Shown here piece by piece: positions 43,823 to 53,209 of a stretch of DNA of 61,181 nt (position 1 is the stretch's first letter; every line of letters begins with the position of its first letter). The stretch comes from an uncultured SAR86 cluster bacterium. GTDB taxonomy: Bacteria > Pseudomonadota > Gammaproteobacteria > Magnimaribacterales > D2472. The position numbers and the translations under genes are program-made. The notes below the pieces were generated by a model. The model had not been told where the DNA came from and did no database searches. It worked only from the letters and a program-made list of their open reading frames with translations. The stretch covers positions 1-61,181 of the forward strand of contig CACNRI010000005.1 in assembly GCA_902622845.1 (NCBI GenBank). Direction: 5' to 3'.

Positions 43823-46705
43823 ATGCAAAAGAACGAAATAACAGAAAAAGAAATAAAGGTAACGCCGCCAAAAATCCAAGAAGATATAAATCTGGCTGCG
43901 CCCGGCAAACTTAGAGTTATAAAAAGAAACGGAAAAGTTGTTGCTTTCGAAAATGAAAAAATACAAGTAGCTGTAACAAAAGCTTTCCTTGCCAATGAGG
44001 GTGGCAATGCTGCCGCAAGTGAGAGAATACATGAGAAAGTTGAAGTAATAACATCTGAGATTATGGATATCTTTTCCAGAAGAATGCCTTCAGGTGGAAC
44101 TTTGCACATTGAAGAAATACAAGACCAGGTTGAACTCCAATTAATGCGAAAGGAAGAATATCAAGTAGCAAGAAGCTATATCTTATACCGGGAAGAAAGA
44201 GCAAAGAAAAGAGGAAAACCAGAGAAAAAGACTATAGAACTGGATAAAGAAGTAAACATAAGCGTAACAAAGAAAAATGGTGAAACGGTGCCACTTGATG
44301 TTGCAAGACTTTCATCAATCATTACCGATGCATGCGATGGGCTAGATGATGTAGATCCAAAGGCAGTTTTAGAAGAATCAATTGGTAATCTTTACGATGG
44401 CGTATCTGTTGCAGATATGAGAGCCAGTCTAATCATGACAGCAAGAACAAAAGTTGAAAAAGAACCAAACTATTCCTTTGTGACAGCAAGAATTTTAATG
44501 GATCAAATAAGAAATGAAGCTCTTGAATTTTTGGGTATTGCAGAAGATGCAACATTCGGAGATATGCAAGAATATTATCCAAAAGCCCTGTTAAGCTACA
44601 TCGATAAGGGTATTGAACTAGATATTCTTAATCCCGAACTAAAAACATTTGATTTAGAAAAAATAGGTCAAGCAATAGACCACACAAGAGATAACCAATT
44701 CACATATCTTGGACTGCAAACGCTCTACGACAGATATTTTATCCATTCAGATGATACAAGATATGAGTTACCACAAGTTTTCTTTATGAGAGTTGCTATG
44801 GGTCTTGCTATGGAAGAAGAAAATAGAGAAGAAAGAGCAATAGAGTTTTACAACCTAATATCAAGCTTTGATTACATGAGTTCAACACCCACCCTTTTTA
44901 ACTCTGGAACCGTAAGACCACAGCTTTCGTCTTGCTATTTATCAACTGTGCCAGATGACTTGAAAGGCATCTTCACTGCATACCAAGATATGGCTCTACT
45001 CTCAAAATGGGCTGGAGGACTCGGTTATGATTGGACACCGGTGAGATCTCTTGGATCTTACATAAAAGGAACAAATGGAAAAAGCCAAGGTGTAGTTCCT
45101 TTCCTCAAAGTTGCAAATGATACAGCCGTCGCAGTTAATCAAGGTGGTAAGAGAAAGGGGGCTATGTGTTCTTATCTAGAAACATGGCATATGGATATTG
45201 AAGAGTTCCTAGAACTGAGAAAAAACACTGGAGATGATAGAAGAAGAACACATGACATGAATACGGCCAACTGGGTACCGGACCTTTTCATGAAAAGAGT
45301 TCAAAATGATGAAGACTGGTCACTTTTCTCGCCAGGCGAAACACCTGATCTACATGACTTAATCGGCAAAGAATTTGAAGAAAGATATGCCAAGTATGAG
45401 GAAATGGGTGAAAAAGGAGAGCTTAGACAATTCAAAAAAATAAAAGCAAAAGAGTTATGGAGAAAAATGCTTACAATGCTCTTTGAAACAGGTCATCCGT
45501 GGATAACTTTCAAGGATTCATGCAATCTAAGATCACCCCAGCAACACGAGGGAGTTGTTCACTCATCTAACCTCTGTACCGAAATAACACTCAACACAAA
45601 AGCGAGTGAAGAAATTGCAGTATGTAATTTGGGGTCAGTTAATTTAAAGCAACATATGAAAGATGGAAAACTTGATGAGGAAAAAGTAAAGCAAACAGTT
45701 ACAACTGCAATCAGAATGCTCGATAACGTTATAAACATTAATTATTACTCAGTGGAAACCTCAGAGAACTCAAATATGAAGCATAGACCAATAGGTCTTG
45801 GTCTGATGGGATTCCAAGATACTCTATACATGCAGAATATTTCATATAACTCACAGGAAGCCGTTGATTTTGCTGACAGAAGTATGGAGCTCATAAGCTA
45901 CTATGCAATAAATGCATCATCCGATCTTGCAAAAGAAAGAGGCACTTACAAGACATATGAAGGCTCGCTGTGGAGTCAAGGAATCTTCCCAAAAGACTCA
46001 ATAAAGATCTTAAAGGAAAATAGAGGCGAAGATTATATTAACGTTGATGAAACAGAGACCTTAGACTGGGAAGAGCTAAGAAAAAAAGTAAAAAAACAAG
46101 GGATGAGAAACTCTAATGTTATGGCTATTGCTCCCACGGCAACGATTTCTAACATAACAGGTGTAACGCAGTCGATAGAACCTACCTATCAGAATCTATA
46201 TGTTAAATCTAATCTCTCAGGAGAATTTACAATAATTAATCCCCATCTTGTGGAAAAACTCAAAGAACTTGAACTTTGGGATGATGTGATGATCAATGAC
46301 CTCAAGTATTATGAGGGAAGCCTTGCTCAAATAGGAAGAATTCCCGATGAAGTAAAGGATTTATTCATGACAGCCTTCGAAGTTGAGCCCCGCTATATAG
46401 TGGAATCAGCAAGCAGAAGACAAAAATGGATTGATCAAGCTCAATCGTTAAATCTTTATATCGCAAACGCAAGCGGTAAAAAACTTGATGTGACATATAG
46501 AATGGCTTGGTTGCTGGGGCTAAAGACTACCTATTATCTGAGATCTTTAGCTGCCACAACAACAGAGAAATCAACAGTTAAACAAGGAGCGCTAAATGCT
46601 GTTAGTGCTTCAACAGAAACAACAAATTCGCAAGAATTAGGTGAACCGGCACCTGTACCGGATGCATGCTCTATAGACGATCCTGACTGTGAAGCTTGCC
46701 AATAA
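43823..46705 (+). CDS. nrdA: Ribonucleoside-diphosphate reductase alpha subunit, class I
   Basis: NrdA with NrdB reduces ribonucleotides for DNA synthesis. The 960-residue protein has two N-terminal ATP-cone domains, about 28-125 (RVIKRNGKVVAFENEKIQVA) and about 145-230 (SVTKKNGETVPLDVARLSS), as in Pseudomonas aeruginosa NrdA. Catalytic segments include SSCYLSTVPDD, GGLGYDWTPVRSLGSYIKG, NLCTEITLNT and the active-site Cys-containing region before it. The C-terminus CSIDDPDCEACQ supplies the redox CxxC pair. An SD-like AAGG lies 5 bases before the ATG. It is followed by nrdB after 14 bases. Confidence 0.97.
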   Translation: MQKNEITEKEIKVTPPKIQEDINLAAPGKLRVIKRNGKVVAFENEKIQVAVTKAFLANEGGNAAASERIHEKVEVITSEIMDIFSRRMPSGGTLHIEEIQDQVELQLMRKEEYQVARSYILYREERAKKRGKPEKKTIELDKEVNISVTKKNGETVPLDVARLSSIITDACDGLDDVDPKAVLEESIGNLYDGVSVADMRASLIMTARTKVEKEPNYSFVTARILMDQIRNEALEFLGIAEDATFGDMQEYYPKALLSYIDKGIELDILNPELKTFDLEKIGQAIDHTRDNQFTYLGLQTLYDRYFIHSDDTRYELPQVFFMRVAMGLAMEEENREERAIEFYNLISSFDYMSSTPTLFNSGTVRPQLSSCYLSTVPDDLKGIFTAYQDMALLSKWAGGLGYDWTPVRSLGSYIKGTNGKSQGVVPFLKVANDTAVAVNQGGKRKGAMCSYLETWHMDIEEFLELRKNTGDDRRRTHDMNTANWVPDLFMKRVQNDEDWSLFSPGETPDLHDLIGKEFEERYAKYEEMGEKGELRQFKKIKAKELWRKMLTMLFETGHPWITFKDSCNLRSPQQHEGVVHSSNLCTEITLNTKASEEIAVCNLGSVNLKQHMKDGKLDEEKVKQTVTTAIRMLDNVININYYSVETSENSNMKHRPIGLGLMGFQDTLYMQNISYNSQEAVDFADRSMELISYYAINASSDLAKERGTYKTYEGSLWSQGIFPKDSIKILKENRGEDYINVDETETLDWEELRKKVKKQGMRNSNVMAIAPTATISNITGVTQSIEPTYQNLYVKSNLSGEFTIINPHLVEKLKELELWDDVMINDLKYYEGSLAQIGRIPDEVKDLFMTAFEVEPRYIVESASRRQKWIDQAQSLNLYIANASGKKLDVTYRMAWLLGLKTTYYLRSLAATTTEKSTVKQGALNAVSASTETTNSQELGEPAPVPDACSIDDPDCEACQ

Positions 46706-46719
46706 ATTAGGAGAATAAA

Positions 46720-47967
46720 ATGTTAAATTGGGATGAATTCAACGAAGTAGAAAATACAGAAAAAACAAAACAAGTTCCCCAGGAAGTTGTTAAAGAAGCA
46801 GTAAAGCAAACTGCTCTAGAAACAGAAGAGCTAGTTTCAAGAGAAACAGAAAGCTCAGTTCAGGCTGGAGATAGAGCCCAACTTGCCAAGGAAGCAATTG
46901 AAAATCTTGATGCGACTGAAGGCGAAGAAGAGCTTGAAGGTCAATCAGGTCGTGTTCAGGTTGATGATAAAGCAATGATTAACTGCAGGGCAGATCTCAA
47001 TCAGCTTGTACCATTTAAATATGATTGGGCGTGGCAAAAATATCTCGATGGAAGTGCAAACCATTGGATGCCTCAAGAAATCAATATGACAGCTGACATA
47101 GCTCTATGGAAATCAGAAGATGGCTTAACTGAGGACGAAAGAAAGATTGTGAAAAGGAACCTTGGGTTTTTCTCAACTGCCGATTCATTGGTGGCCAATA
47201 ACCTTGTTTTAGCTATATATAGATTAATTACAAACCCGGAATGCAGACAATACATTTTAAGACAAAGTCTTGAAGAAGCTATTCACACCCATGCTTATCA
47301 ATACTGTATTGAGTCTCTTGCCATGGATGAAGGAGAAATATTCAATATGTATAGAGAAATACCAAGTGTTGCGAAGAAAGCATCTTGGGGCCTAAAGTAC
47401 ACAAAAGAAATGTCTGATCCCTCTTTCCAAACTGGAACAGTAGAGGCAGATAAAGCTCTCCTAAAGAATTTGATTGCATTCTACTGTGTTTTAGAAGGAA
47501 TTTTCTTTTATTGTGGATTTACACAAATATTATCTATGGGAAGAAGAAATAAGATGACGGGAACAGCAGAACAGTTCCAATACATATTAAGAGATGAATC
47601 GATGCATGTTAATTTTGGAATTGACATGATAAATCAGATCAAGATAGAAAACCCACATCTTTGGGATGATGAGATGAGACATGAAGCAGCTCAAATGATA
47701 TTAGAAGGAACCGAGCTAGAAGTTCAATATGCACGAGCAACTATGCCGCGTGGAATACTTGGAATGAATGCAAACATGATGGAAGAATATTTACAATTTA
47801 TTGCAAATAGGCGTCTTGTTCAAATTGGATTAGAGGAAGAGTTTGTTGGTGCAACAAATCCTTTTCCTTGGATGTCCGAAATTATGGATTTAAGAAAAGA
47901 AAAGAATTTCTTTGAGACCAGAGTAATCGAATATCAAACTGGTGGTGCGCTTAATTTTGACGAATAA
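46720..47967 (+). CDS. nrdB: Ribonucleoside-diphosphate reductase beta subunit
   Basis: The radical-generating subunit, 415 residues, equal in length to Pseudomonas NrdB and with the same long N-terminal extension (acidic, about 1-85) before [20 protein letters not shown]. Diiron ligands are visible in [11 protein letters not shown] and [10 protein letters not shown], and the radical tyrosine is likely the Tyr of HTHAYQYC. The C-terminal tail [15 protein letters not shown] binds NrdA. A good SD (AGGAG) precedes the ATG. Confidence 0.97.
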   Translation: MLNWDEFNEVENTEKTKQVPQEVVKEAVKQTALETEELVSRETESSVQAGDRAQLAKEAIENLDATEGEEELEGQSGRVQVDDKAMINCRADLNQLVPFKYDWAWQKYLDGSANHWMPQEINMTADIALWKSEDGLTEDERKIVKRNLGFFSTADSLVANNLVLAIYRLITNPECRQYILRQSLEEAIHTHAYQYCIESLAMDEGEIFNMYREIPSVAKKASWGLKYTKEMSDPSFQTGTVEADKALLKNLIAFYCVLEGIFFYCGFTQILSMGRRNKMTGTAEQFQYILRDESMHVNFGIDMINQIKIENPHLWDDEMRHEAAQMILEGTELEVQYARATMPRGILGMNANMMEEYLQFIANRRLVQIGLEEEFVGATNPFPWMSEIMDLRKEKNFFETRVIEYQTGGALNFDE

Positions 47968-47968
47968 A

Positions 47969-48874
47969 CTAATCTTTTTGGTTTAATTTTTCAAAAATCT
48001 TTATCGATTGCTCTGGTCCACTTTGAAGGGCCTTAGCGCCCTTCATGCTGGATATTGAATCCCAACTTGCAGCGATGTTTTCAGGAGTCATTTCTTCACC
48101 CATTCCGAGTGATACTCCATCTGTTTCATGAATAAATATTCGCGAGTAAACTCCAGCACCAGCCGAAACAATAGCTCCATTGGGAGCGTCATTGCCAGAA
48201 AGATAAATAACAGCCGGCGTTACATATTCTGGCTGAAGACTCTCCCCGGCCTCCTCTGGCAGGAGCCCATCTGTCATTCTTGTATAAGCAACAGGAGTTA
48301 TTGAGTTTGTGTGAATATTATATTTTTGTCCTTCTATCTTAAGCGTATTCATTAAGCCAACCATAGCCATTTTTGCTGATCCATAGTTAGATTGACCAAA
48401 GTTTCCAAATACGCCACTTGAAGAACTGGTAAAGATTATTCTCCCATAATTCTGCTCTCTCATTATTGGAAAAACAGTATGTGTACAATTTAAAGTGCCC
48501 TGAAAATGAACAGACATAACTAAATTGAAATCTTCAATAGATATTTTATGGAAACTTTTATCTCTTAAGATTCCTGCATTATTTACTAGGACATCTACTC
48601 TTCCCCATTTCTGCATGGTCTCGTCAACCATTCCTTTTACTGCGTCTAGATCAGTAACACTAGCCCCATTTGCTATAGCATCACCGCCCTCAGATTTGAT
48701 CTGCTCTACCACCTCATTCGCCGAATCGCTAGCGCCATTTCCATCAACGGAGCCACCAAGATCATTTACAACGACTTTTGCTCCCCTTCTAGCAAACTCT
48801 AAAGCATGCTCCCTTCCAAGGCCTCCGCCTGCTCCAGTTACAATTACAACTTTTTCATCAAACCTTATAGACAT
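47969..48874 (-). CDS. SDR, (3R)-hydroxyacyl-CoA dehydrogenase type
   Basis: A 301-residue short-chain dehydrogenase close to the dehydrogenase domain of peroxisomal multifunctional enzyme 2 (HSD17B4). NAD-binding TGAGGGLG at 14-21, the family VVVNDLGGSVDGNGASDSA block, NNAG, active-site Ser-Tyr-Lys in SSSSGVFGNFGQSNYGSAK, and the C-terminal EEMTPENIAASWDSI extension. It would oxidise a 3-hydroxyacyl-CoA to the 3-keto form. It is the last gene of a three-gene run with IDO and a C-S lyase-like gene (gaps of 8 and 7 bases). Confidence 0.88.
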   Translation of the reverse strand: MSIRFDEKVVIVTGAGGGLGREHALEFARRGAKVVVNDLGGSVDGNGASDSANEVVEQIKSEGGDAIANGASVTDLDAVKGMVDETMQKWGRVDVLVNNAGILRDKSFHKISIEDFNLVMSVHFQGTLNCTHTVFPIMREQNYGRIIFTSSSSGVFGNFGQSNYGSAKMAMVGLMNTLKIEGQKYNIHTNSITPVAYTRMTDGLLPEEAGESLQPEYVTPAVIYLSGNDAPNGAIVSAGAGVYSRIFIHETDGVSLGMGEEMTPENIAASWDSISSMKGAKALQSGPEQSIKIFEKLNQKD

Positions 48875-48882
48875 AATATTCC

Positions 48883-50049
48883 TTATTTTTTAATTGAACT
48901 TTTTGTCTCATCTCTATGTTTTCTTAAATATCGCATAAAGGGTGTTCCGCCTGTACCTCTGATCGTTGATCCACCAGAAGTAAAGTCTGACGGGTTCCTT
49001 GATTGACTGTGAATATAATCATTTGCATATCTTATGTGTTGGGATCTAAATTGTGTCATCTGGTCTAGGCACTTATTGACCAGTCTTCTTATCTTAATAG
49101 AATCGTTAGCATAATTTTTTACTTTTGAATTTTTCTTTGTTTGAAAAATTAACTCCCTATGGGCAGGAGGCATATATAAGAGCATTTCCTCTAGGTAATC
49201 TCTTAAAGAGTCTTTTTTGTGCTTAACATCAAAGAGAGCATCTAAGAGAGGAATTATTGAGCTTTGAGCACCTGTCTCACCTCTAAACTGCTGGGGTTTA
49301 TTTTTGTAGAAGCCTTCATAAATTAAGCCCTTTGGAAGATCAGGGTTATTTTTCCATCCAAATATATAGGGTCTTACTCTGTGATAATAAATATAGGGAT
49401 CACACTTTTCAGGCATTCTTTTAAAAATACTATTAACTTTTTCAAGCGAGCCGAGAATATTCTTTAGGTGCGTTTCTATTTTTGAATCTGAAGTCTCTCC
49501 GACTAAAGCAATTGTTGAGCGAACTGCCTCGGATGCAGCATCTTCAATACAAACATGGATTGTAACAAACCAGTCCTCATCAACGCCTCCAAGAAAGTTA
49601 TTAATAAGCGCTACATTATTTAAGGAAATCTTTTTATTTTTATCAATTAAATACCAATTATCTAGGCAGTAGCTTGCGTAACTAAGTACCGGAGGTCTTC
49701 CTAAGTATTTAGATACTTTAATCCAAGGAGAAGCTAGAGATTTTGGTAACTTTTTTTTGGGTTTATTATCAGAATAAACATAAGCATGTGCTAAAAAAGA
49801 TAACTGAGAATTAATGCACCTCAACTTCTTTTCTTCGCCATCTCTAATCATTTCACTAAAATTAAAAAAATTACCAGGTAAAGATTCAATGACTTGAGGC
49901 AAAGAGCTAGTTAAAAGCAATTTTGGTACTTCTGCTGAAAGATCAGTTAAATATCTGGACTGTGAGTCTGATCTTACACTCTTTAATGGAGCATGATCAG
50001 GCAAAAATCCCCTTTTTGGTTTTTTATCTAAAACAAGATCACTTTTCAT
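48883..50049 (-). CDS. Indoleamine 2,3-dioxygenase-family haem enzyme
   Basis: A 388-residue IDO-superfamily protein. Diagnostic blocks are GRPPVLSYASYCLDNWYLID (about 117-136), EGFYKNKPQQFRGETGAQSS (245-264), LLYMPPAHREL (290-300) and GSTIRGTGGTPFMRYL (360-375). His338 in FRSQHIRYANDY aligns with the proximal haem ligand of human IDO1 (His346). IDO opens the indole ring of tryptophan to N-formylkynurenine; related bacterial proteins have other indole chemistry, so the exact substrate is open. Middle gene of an apparent operon with a PLP enzyme and an SDR. Confidence 0.88.
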   Translation of the reverse strand: MKSDLVLDKKPKRGFLPDHAPLKSVRSDSQSRYLTDLSAEVPKLLLTSSLPQVIESLPGNFFNFSEMIRDGEEKKLRCINSQLSFLAHAYVYSDNKPKKKLPKSLASPWIKVSKYLGRPPVLSYASYCLDNWYLIDKNKKISLNNVALINNFLGGVDEDWFVTIHVCIEDAASEAVRSTIALVGETSDSKIETHLKNILGSLEKVNSIFKRMPEKCDPYIYYHRVRPYIFGWKNNPDLPKGLIYEGFYKNKPQQFRGETGAQSSIIPLLDALFDVKHKKDSLRDYLEEMLLYMPPAHRELIFQTKKNSKVKNYANDSIKIRRLVNKCLDQMTQFRSQHIRYANDYIHSQSRNPSDFTSGGSTIRGTGGTPFMRYLRKHRDETKSSIKK

Positions 50050-50056
50050 ATTTGAA

Positions 50057-51184
50057 TTATAGATTAATTAGTGCTTCTTCTATTCTTTTTGATGCTTTTT
50101 TTATGTTTTGATGATTGGTAGCAAAATTTATTCTAATATTATTTTTTTTACCAAACTCTATTCCATCATTTATCCCCACTCCATATTTCTCAAAATGAGA
50201 TTGAAGATCTTTGCGTTTTGGGTTTTTCAAGCTTACCCATAAAAGATATGTTGCTTCAGGAACAACAGGGGAAGCGTTTTTATGATTTTTTATGGCATTT
50301 AATAAAGTTTCCAAGTTCTTATTTAGATACTTTATAAGTTCATCTCTCCATGTCCACCCTTGTTTGAAAGCTGCAGAAAGAGCAATAAGACCGGTGATGT
50401 TAGCATCATCAGTTATACCTTCCGCATTCTTCTTAAAAGCTTTTCTTAAATTATCACATGGTATTACGGCAAAAGCGCAGTTCAAACCAGGAACATTGAA
50501 TGTCTTTGATGCTGAATAAAAAGCAAGAACATTTTTTTCAATAGTCTTAAAAGAACCCAATGGAATGTGTTCAAGATTCCTCTGCAAAATAAGATCGCAA
50601 TGAAGTTCGTCTGAAAAAACTGTAATATTTTTTTCTTTGACAATTTTTGAGAGTTCTTTTAATTCTTTTTTTGAATAGACAGTACCTCCTGGATTCTGCG
50701 GATTGACAAACATTAACCACGAATTCTTTTTTGCTATTGATGAAAGCTTATCAAAATCAATTGCAAGTCTTTCTCTGTCGTTCACCATAGGAAGTTTTTG
50801 AACCCTTCTTCCAAGATGTTTAGGCGCTTTAAGAAAATTTAAATATATAGGAGTAGGAATAATTACTTGTGTATTCTTGGGAATGAGATTGTAAATACTG
50901 TATATAGGAGCTCCGACTGAAGGAGTTAAAACAATCCACTCTTTTTTGATATTCCATCCTTTATTCTTAAGATATTTTTTTAGTATATCTCTTAATTCTT
51001 TTGGTTCTGAGTGATAACCAAAAATACCATTATCTACATATTTTCTTAGCGCGCTTTTTATGCAAGCAGGAGATTCAAAATCCATATCTGCAACCCACAT
51101 TGGTAAAATATCCTTTGATTTATATCTATCCCACTTCTTGCTATTTGAATTCTTCCTATTTTTTTTCTTATCGAATTGCTTCAA
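50057..51184 (-). CDS. PLP-dependent C-S lyase/aminotransferase, MalY-PatB type
   Basis: A 375-residue fold-type I PLP enzyme. The MalY/PatB N-terminus LPMWVADMDFESPACI (27-42), NPQNPGGTVYS (161-171), FSDELHCDL (190-198) with Asp192, and the PLP lysine Lys227 in YSASKTFNVPGL are all present. Relatives are cystathionine beta-lyases or aminotransferases; members of this broad class also act on kynurenine, which is of interest because IDO lies 7 bases downstream. First gene of the operon; divergent from mdh. Confidence 0.88.
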   Translation of the reverse strand: MKQFDKKKNRKNSNSKKWDRYKSKDILPMWVADMDFESPACIKSALRKYVDNGIFGYHSEPKELRDILKKYLKNKGWNIKKEWIVLTPSVGAPIYSIYNLIPKNTQVIIPTPIYLNFLKAPKHLGRRVQKLPMVNDRERLAIDFDKLSSIAKKNSWLMFVNPQNPGGTVYSKKELKELSKIVKEKNITVFSDELHCDLILQRNLEHIPLGSFKTIEKNVLAFYSASKTFNVPGLNCAFAVIPCDNLRKAFKKNAEGITDDANITGLIALSAAFKQGWTWRDELIKYLNKNLETLLNAIKNHKNASPVVPEATYLLWVSLKNPKRKDLQSHFEKYGVGINDGIEFGKKNNIRINFATNHQNIKKASKRIEEALINL

Positions 51185-51230
51185 TATGAACCTCCCTAGA
51201 CATTATTTTATCAATAATGAGTAGTTTTTG

Positions 51231-51258
51231 TTGGTATTAAATTTTAAAGATTTATAAT
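51231..51258 (+). promoter_or_regulatory. Sigma-70 promoter for mdh
   Basis: TTGGTA (51231-51236), 16-base spacer, perfect TATAAT (51253-51258), 28 bases before the mdh ATG. Confidence 0.6.
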
Positions 51259-51286
51259 AAGGTAATTTAAATTTCTTATTAGAAAA

Positions 51287-52282
51287 ATGAAAAATGAAAT
51301 TAAAGTGGTGGTTACTGGGGCAGCTGGTCAGATCGGCTATTCGTTAATTCCTAGATTAATTGATGGAAATACTTTTGGAGATAAGACTGTTAATCTTTCA
51401 TTAGTAGAAATACCTCAAGTTGTATCAAAGCTTGAAGGATTAGCTATGGAGCTTGATGACTCATACTTTCCCAATCTTGGGACTGTTGACTATACTGCTA
51501 ACTTCTCAGAAGCTGCAGATGGCGCTGATTGGTTTTTGCTTGTAGGAAGTATTCCAAGAGGTATTGTTTACAACGGAAAAAAGATTGAAGAGCGTTCAGA
51601 CTTACTCCAAATTAATGGAGGAATCTTTGTTGATCAAGGAAAAGCAATCGGAGAATTTGGTAATGAAAATGCAAAAATACTTGTTGTTGGAAATCCAGCA
51701 AATACAAATGCTTTGATAGGAAGAAAGGCTGCAAATAATTCATCTCAAACCTGGATGGCCATGACAATGCTGGATTCTAATAGAGCTAAATCAATGTTAG
51801 CAAAAAAACTTTCATGCAACGTTTCGGAAATTAAAAAGATGATCATCTGGGGTAATCATAGCCCAACCATGTATCCAGATTTTGAAAATGCTTTAAAAGA
51901 CAATCAGTCTGTAGCAAACTTAATTGAAGATACAAATTGGATAGATTCTCACTTTATACCAAATGTCCAGCAAAGAGGAAAAGCAGTGATTGATGCAAGG
52001 GGAGCTTCTTCAGCAACTTCTGCAGCAAAGGCTGCGCTTGATACAGTGATTGCTTGTGAAAATGAAACTTCATCAGATGATTGCTTTAGTGCAGCAGTTT
52101 ACAGCGATGGAGCATATGATGTCCCTAAAGGAATTATGTGCGGTTTTCCTTTAATGACAACACCTAGTGGGGAGATTGAAATCATAAGAGATTTAACACT
52201 TTCTGATAATGCAAGATCTAGATTGAGTTTGTCAGTTGATGAGCTACTTTCTGAAAGAGAGGCCGTAAAAGATCTTTTGTGA
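51287..52282 (+). CDS. mdh: Malate dehydrogenase
   Basis: Interconverts malate and oxaloacetate in the TCA cycle. The 331-residue protein is of the cytosolic-type (MDH2-like) family: VTGAAGQIGYSLI for NAD binding, GNPANTNALI, and the catalytic His in IIWGNHSPTMYPD. The mobile active-site loop reads GSIPRGIVYNGKKIEERSDLL, where most relatives have GAxPRGPGMERxDLL; the loop is altered and a little longer, which might affect substrate or cofactor handling. It overlaps the next gene by 4 bases (GTGA). Confidence 0.93.
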   Translation: MKNEIKVVVTGAAGQIGYSLIPRLIDGNTFGDKTVNLSLVEIPQVVSKLEGLAMELDDSYFPNLGTVDYTANFSEAADGADWFLLVGSIPRGIVYNGKKIEERSDLLQINGGIFVDQGKAIGEFGNENAKILVVGNPANTNALIGRKAANNSSQTWMAMTMLDSNRAKSMLAKKLSCNVSEIKKMIIWGNHSPTMYPDFENALKDNQSVANLIEDTNWIDSHFIPNVQQRGKAVIDARGASSATSAAKAALDTVIACENETSSDDCFSAAVYSDGAYDVPKGIMCGFPLMTTPSGEIEIIRDLTLSDNARSRLSLSVDELLSEREAVKDLL

Positions 52283-52722
52283 AAAGCTTTTTAACCTCAA
52301 AGTTTATTAAGTATATTCAAAGCATTGTTATAGATGAGAAACTAAGCGAAATAGCAATCATAACCAGCACTAACATTTCTAAATTAGTCGACAATATTTC
52401 AGGAAATTTTGATTCTTTAAATGTTTATAACAAAATTAATGATTTTTGTGGAAATGCAGAGATTTATTTTATTTTTCCAGACGTAAATTTTACTTTTGAG
52501 GAGATTGGATTTGTTAAAAATGCCCTTTCTCAAAAGCTAATTATTTTTACCTTTGAAAAAAATATGAATAAAGATCTTTTAAAGCTTGGATTGATGGAAG
52601 AATTTTCTAATAAAGATTTGTGCTGTCATAGCTATAATTTAAAAACCTATAATATTAAAAGAGATTGGAATAATCCTAAAGGATGGGCTAACCCTGAAAA
52701 CTTTAATAAATATAGATGGTGA
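52279..52722 (+). CDS. Conserved hypothetical protein, possibly DUF6231-like
   Basis: A 147-residue cytoplasmic protein starting with GTG inside the mdh stop (GTGA), so translation is probably coupled to mdh. The body alternates helices and strands (LSEIAIITSTNISKLV, AEIYFIFPDV, KLIIFTFEKN), like a small alpha/beta fold, and ends with a tryptophan-rich tail DWNNPKGWANPENFNKYRW. That tail recalls an uncharacterised gammaproteobacterial family (DUF6231), by memory only. Function unknown. Confidence 0.7.
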   Translation: MKSFLTSKFIKYIQSIVIDEKLSEIAIITSTNISKLVDNISGNFDSLNVYNKINDFCGNAEIYFIFPDVNFTFEEIGFVKNALSQKLIIFTFEKNMNKDLLKLGLMEEFSNKDLCCHSYNLKTYNIKRDWNNPKGWANPENFNKYRW

Positions 52723-52739
52723 TTTATTCATAAAAACTA

Positions 52740-52770
52740 TTGACCTAGAGATATCTCTAACTTTTATAAT
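52740..52770 (+). promoter_or_regulatory. MerR-type promoter with spacer palindrome
   Basis: -35 TTGACC (52740-52745), a 19-base spacer, and perfect -10 TATAAT (52765-52770). The spacer contains the perfect 14-base palindrome TAGAGATATCTCTA (52746-52759). A 19-base spacer filled by a dyad is the hallmark of MerR-family activated promoters. No MerR-type gene is in the window. Confidence 0.5.
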
Positions 52771-52825
52771 TAATCTTTAGAGTGGCATCATGGAACTTTT
52801 TTATGTTTCCCCTGTCTGCAATAAT

Positions 52826-53209
52826 ATGAAAAAATTAATTCTCAGTTTTTTATTCTTGCCCTCATTAGTAATGAGTGACCACTGCGATAATGGAGCATGC
52901 CCTGTCCTAGAACACATTAAAGATACTGGTGATGAGGTAGCTAAAGATCTTCTTCCTTATCTTGGTGTTGGTCTAATTCTTGCTGTAACCATGAATTCAG
53001 GATCGGATCAGAGCTCTTTATCATATATAAATTTTGATACTCAGATTCGCCCTAATGGGATAAAAATCTACGATAATAAAAAATATATCTCAGTTAATGC
53101 CTTCACAAGAAATTATGAAAATTTCGAATACCCATCAATTTATAACGATGACCTATTCAAAACAAATCATGGCTTCAACATTTTAGAATTTAGGATTAAT
53201 CTAAATTAA
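52826..53209 (+). CDS. Small exported protein with N-terminal cysteine pair
   Basis: Not recognised. From the ATG at 52826 it has 127 residues: a signal peptide MKKLILSFLFLPSLVMS, then DHCDNGACPVLEHIKD with two Cys and two His in 14 residues, a hydrophobic stretch LLPYLGVGLILAVTM (about 42-56), and a polar C-terminal half. An in-frame ATG at 52790 gives 12 more residues, but a worse signal peptide; the promoter would allow either. The cysteine/histidine cluster might bind metal. It converges with lysS, overlapping 4 bases. Confidence 0.65.
   Translation: MKKLILSFLFLPSLVMSDHCDNGACPVLEHIKDTGDEVAKDLLPYLGVGLILAVTMNSGSDQSSLSYINFDTQIRPNGIKIYDNKKYISVNAFTRNYENFEYPSIYNDDLFKTNHGFNILEFRINLN

Noticed and set aside
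43661-44109. Minus-strand open frames over the nrdA promoter and start
   Set aside because: They are antisense to nrdA and its operator sites, with no coding character or recognisable family.
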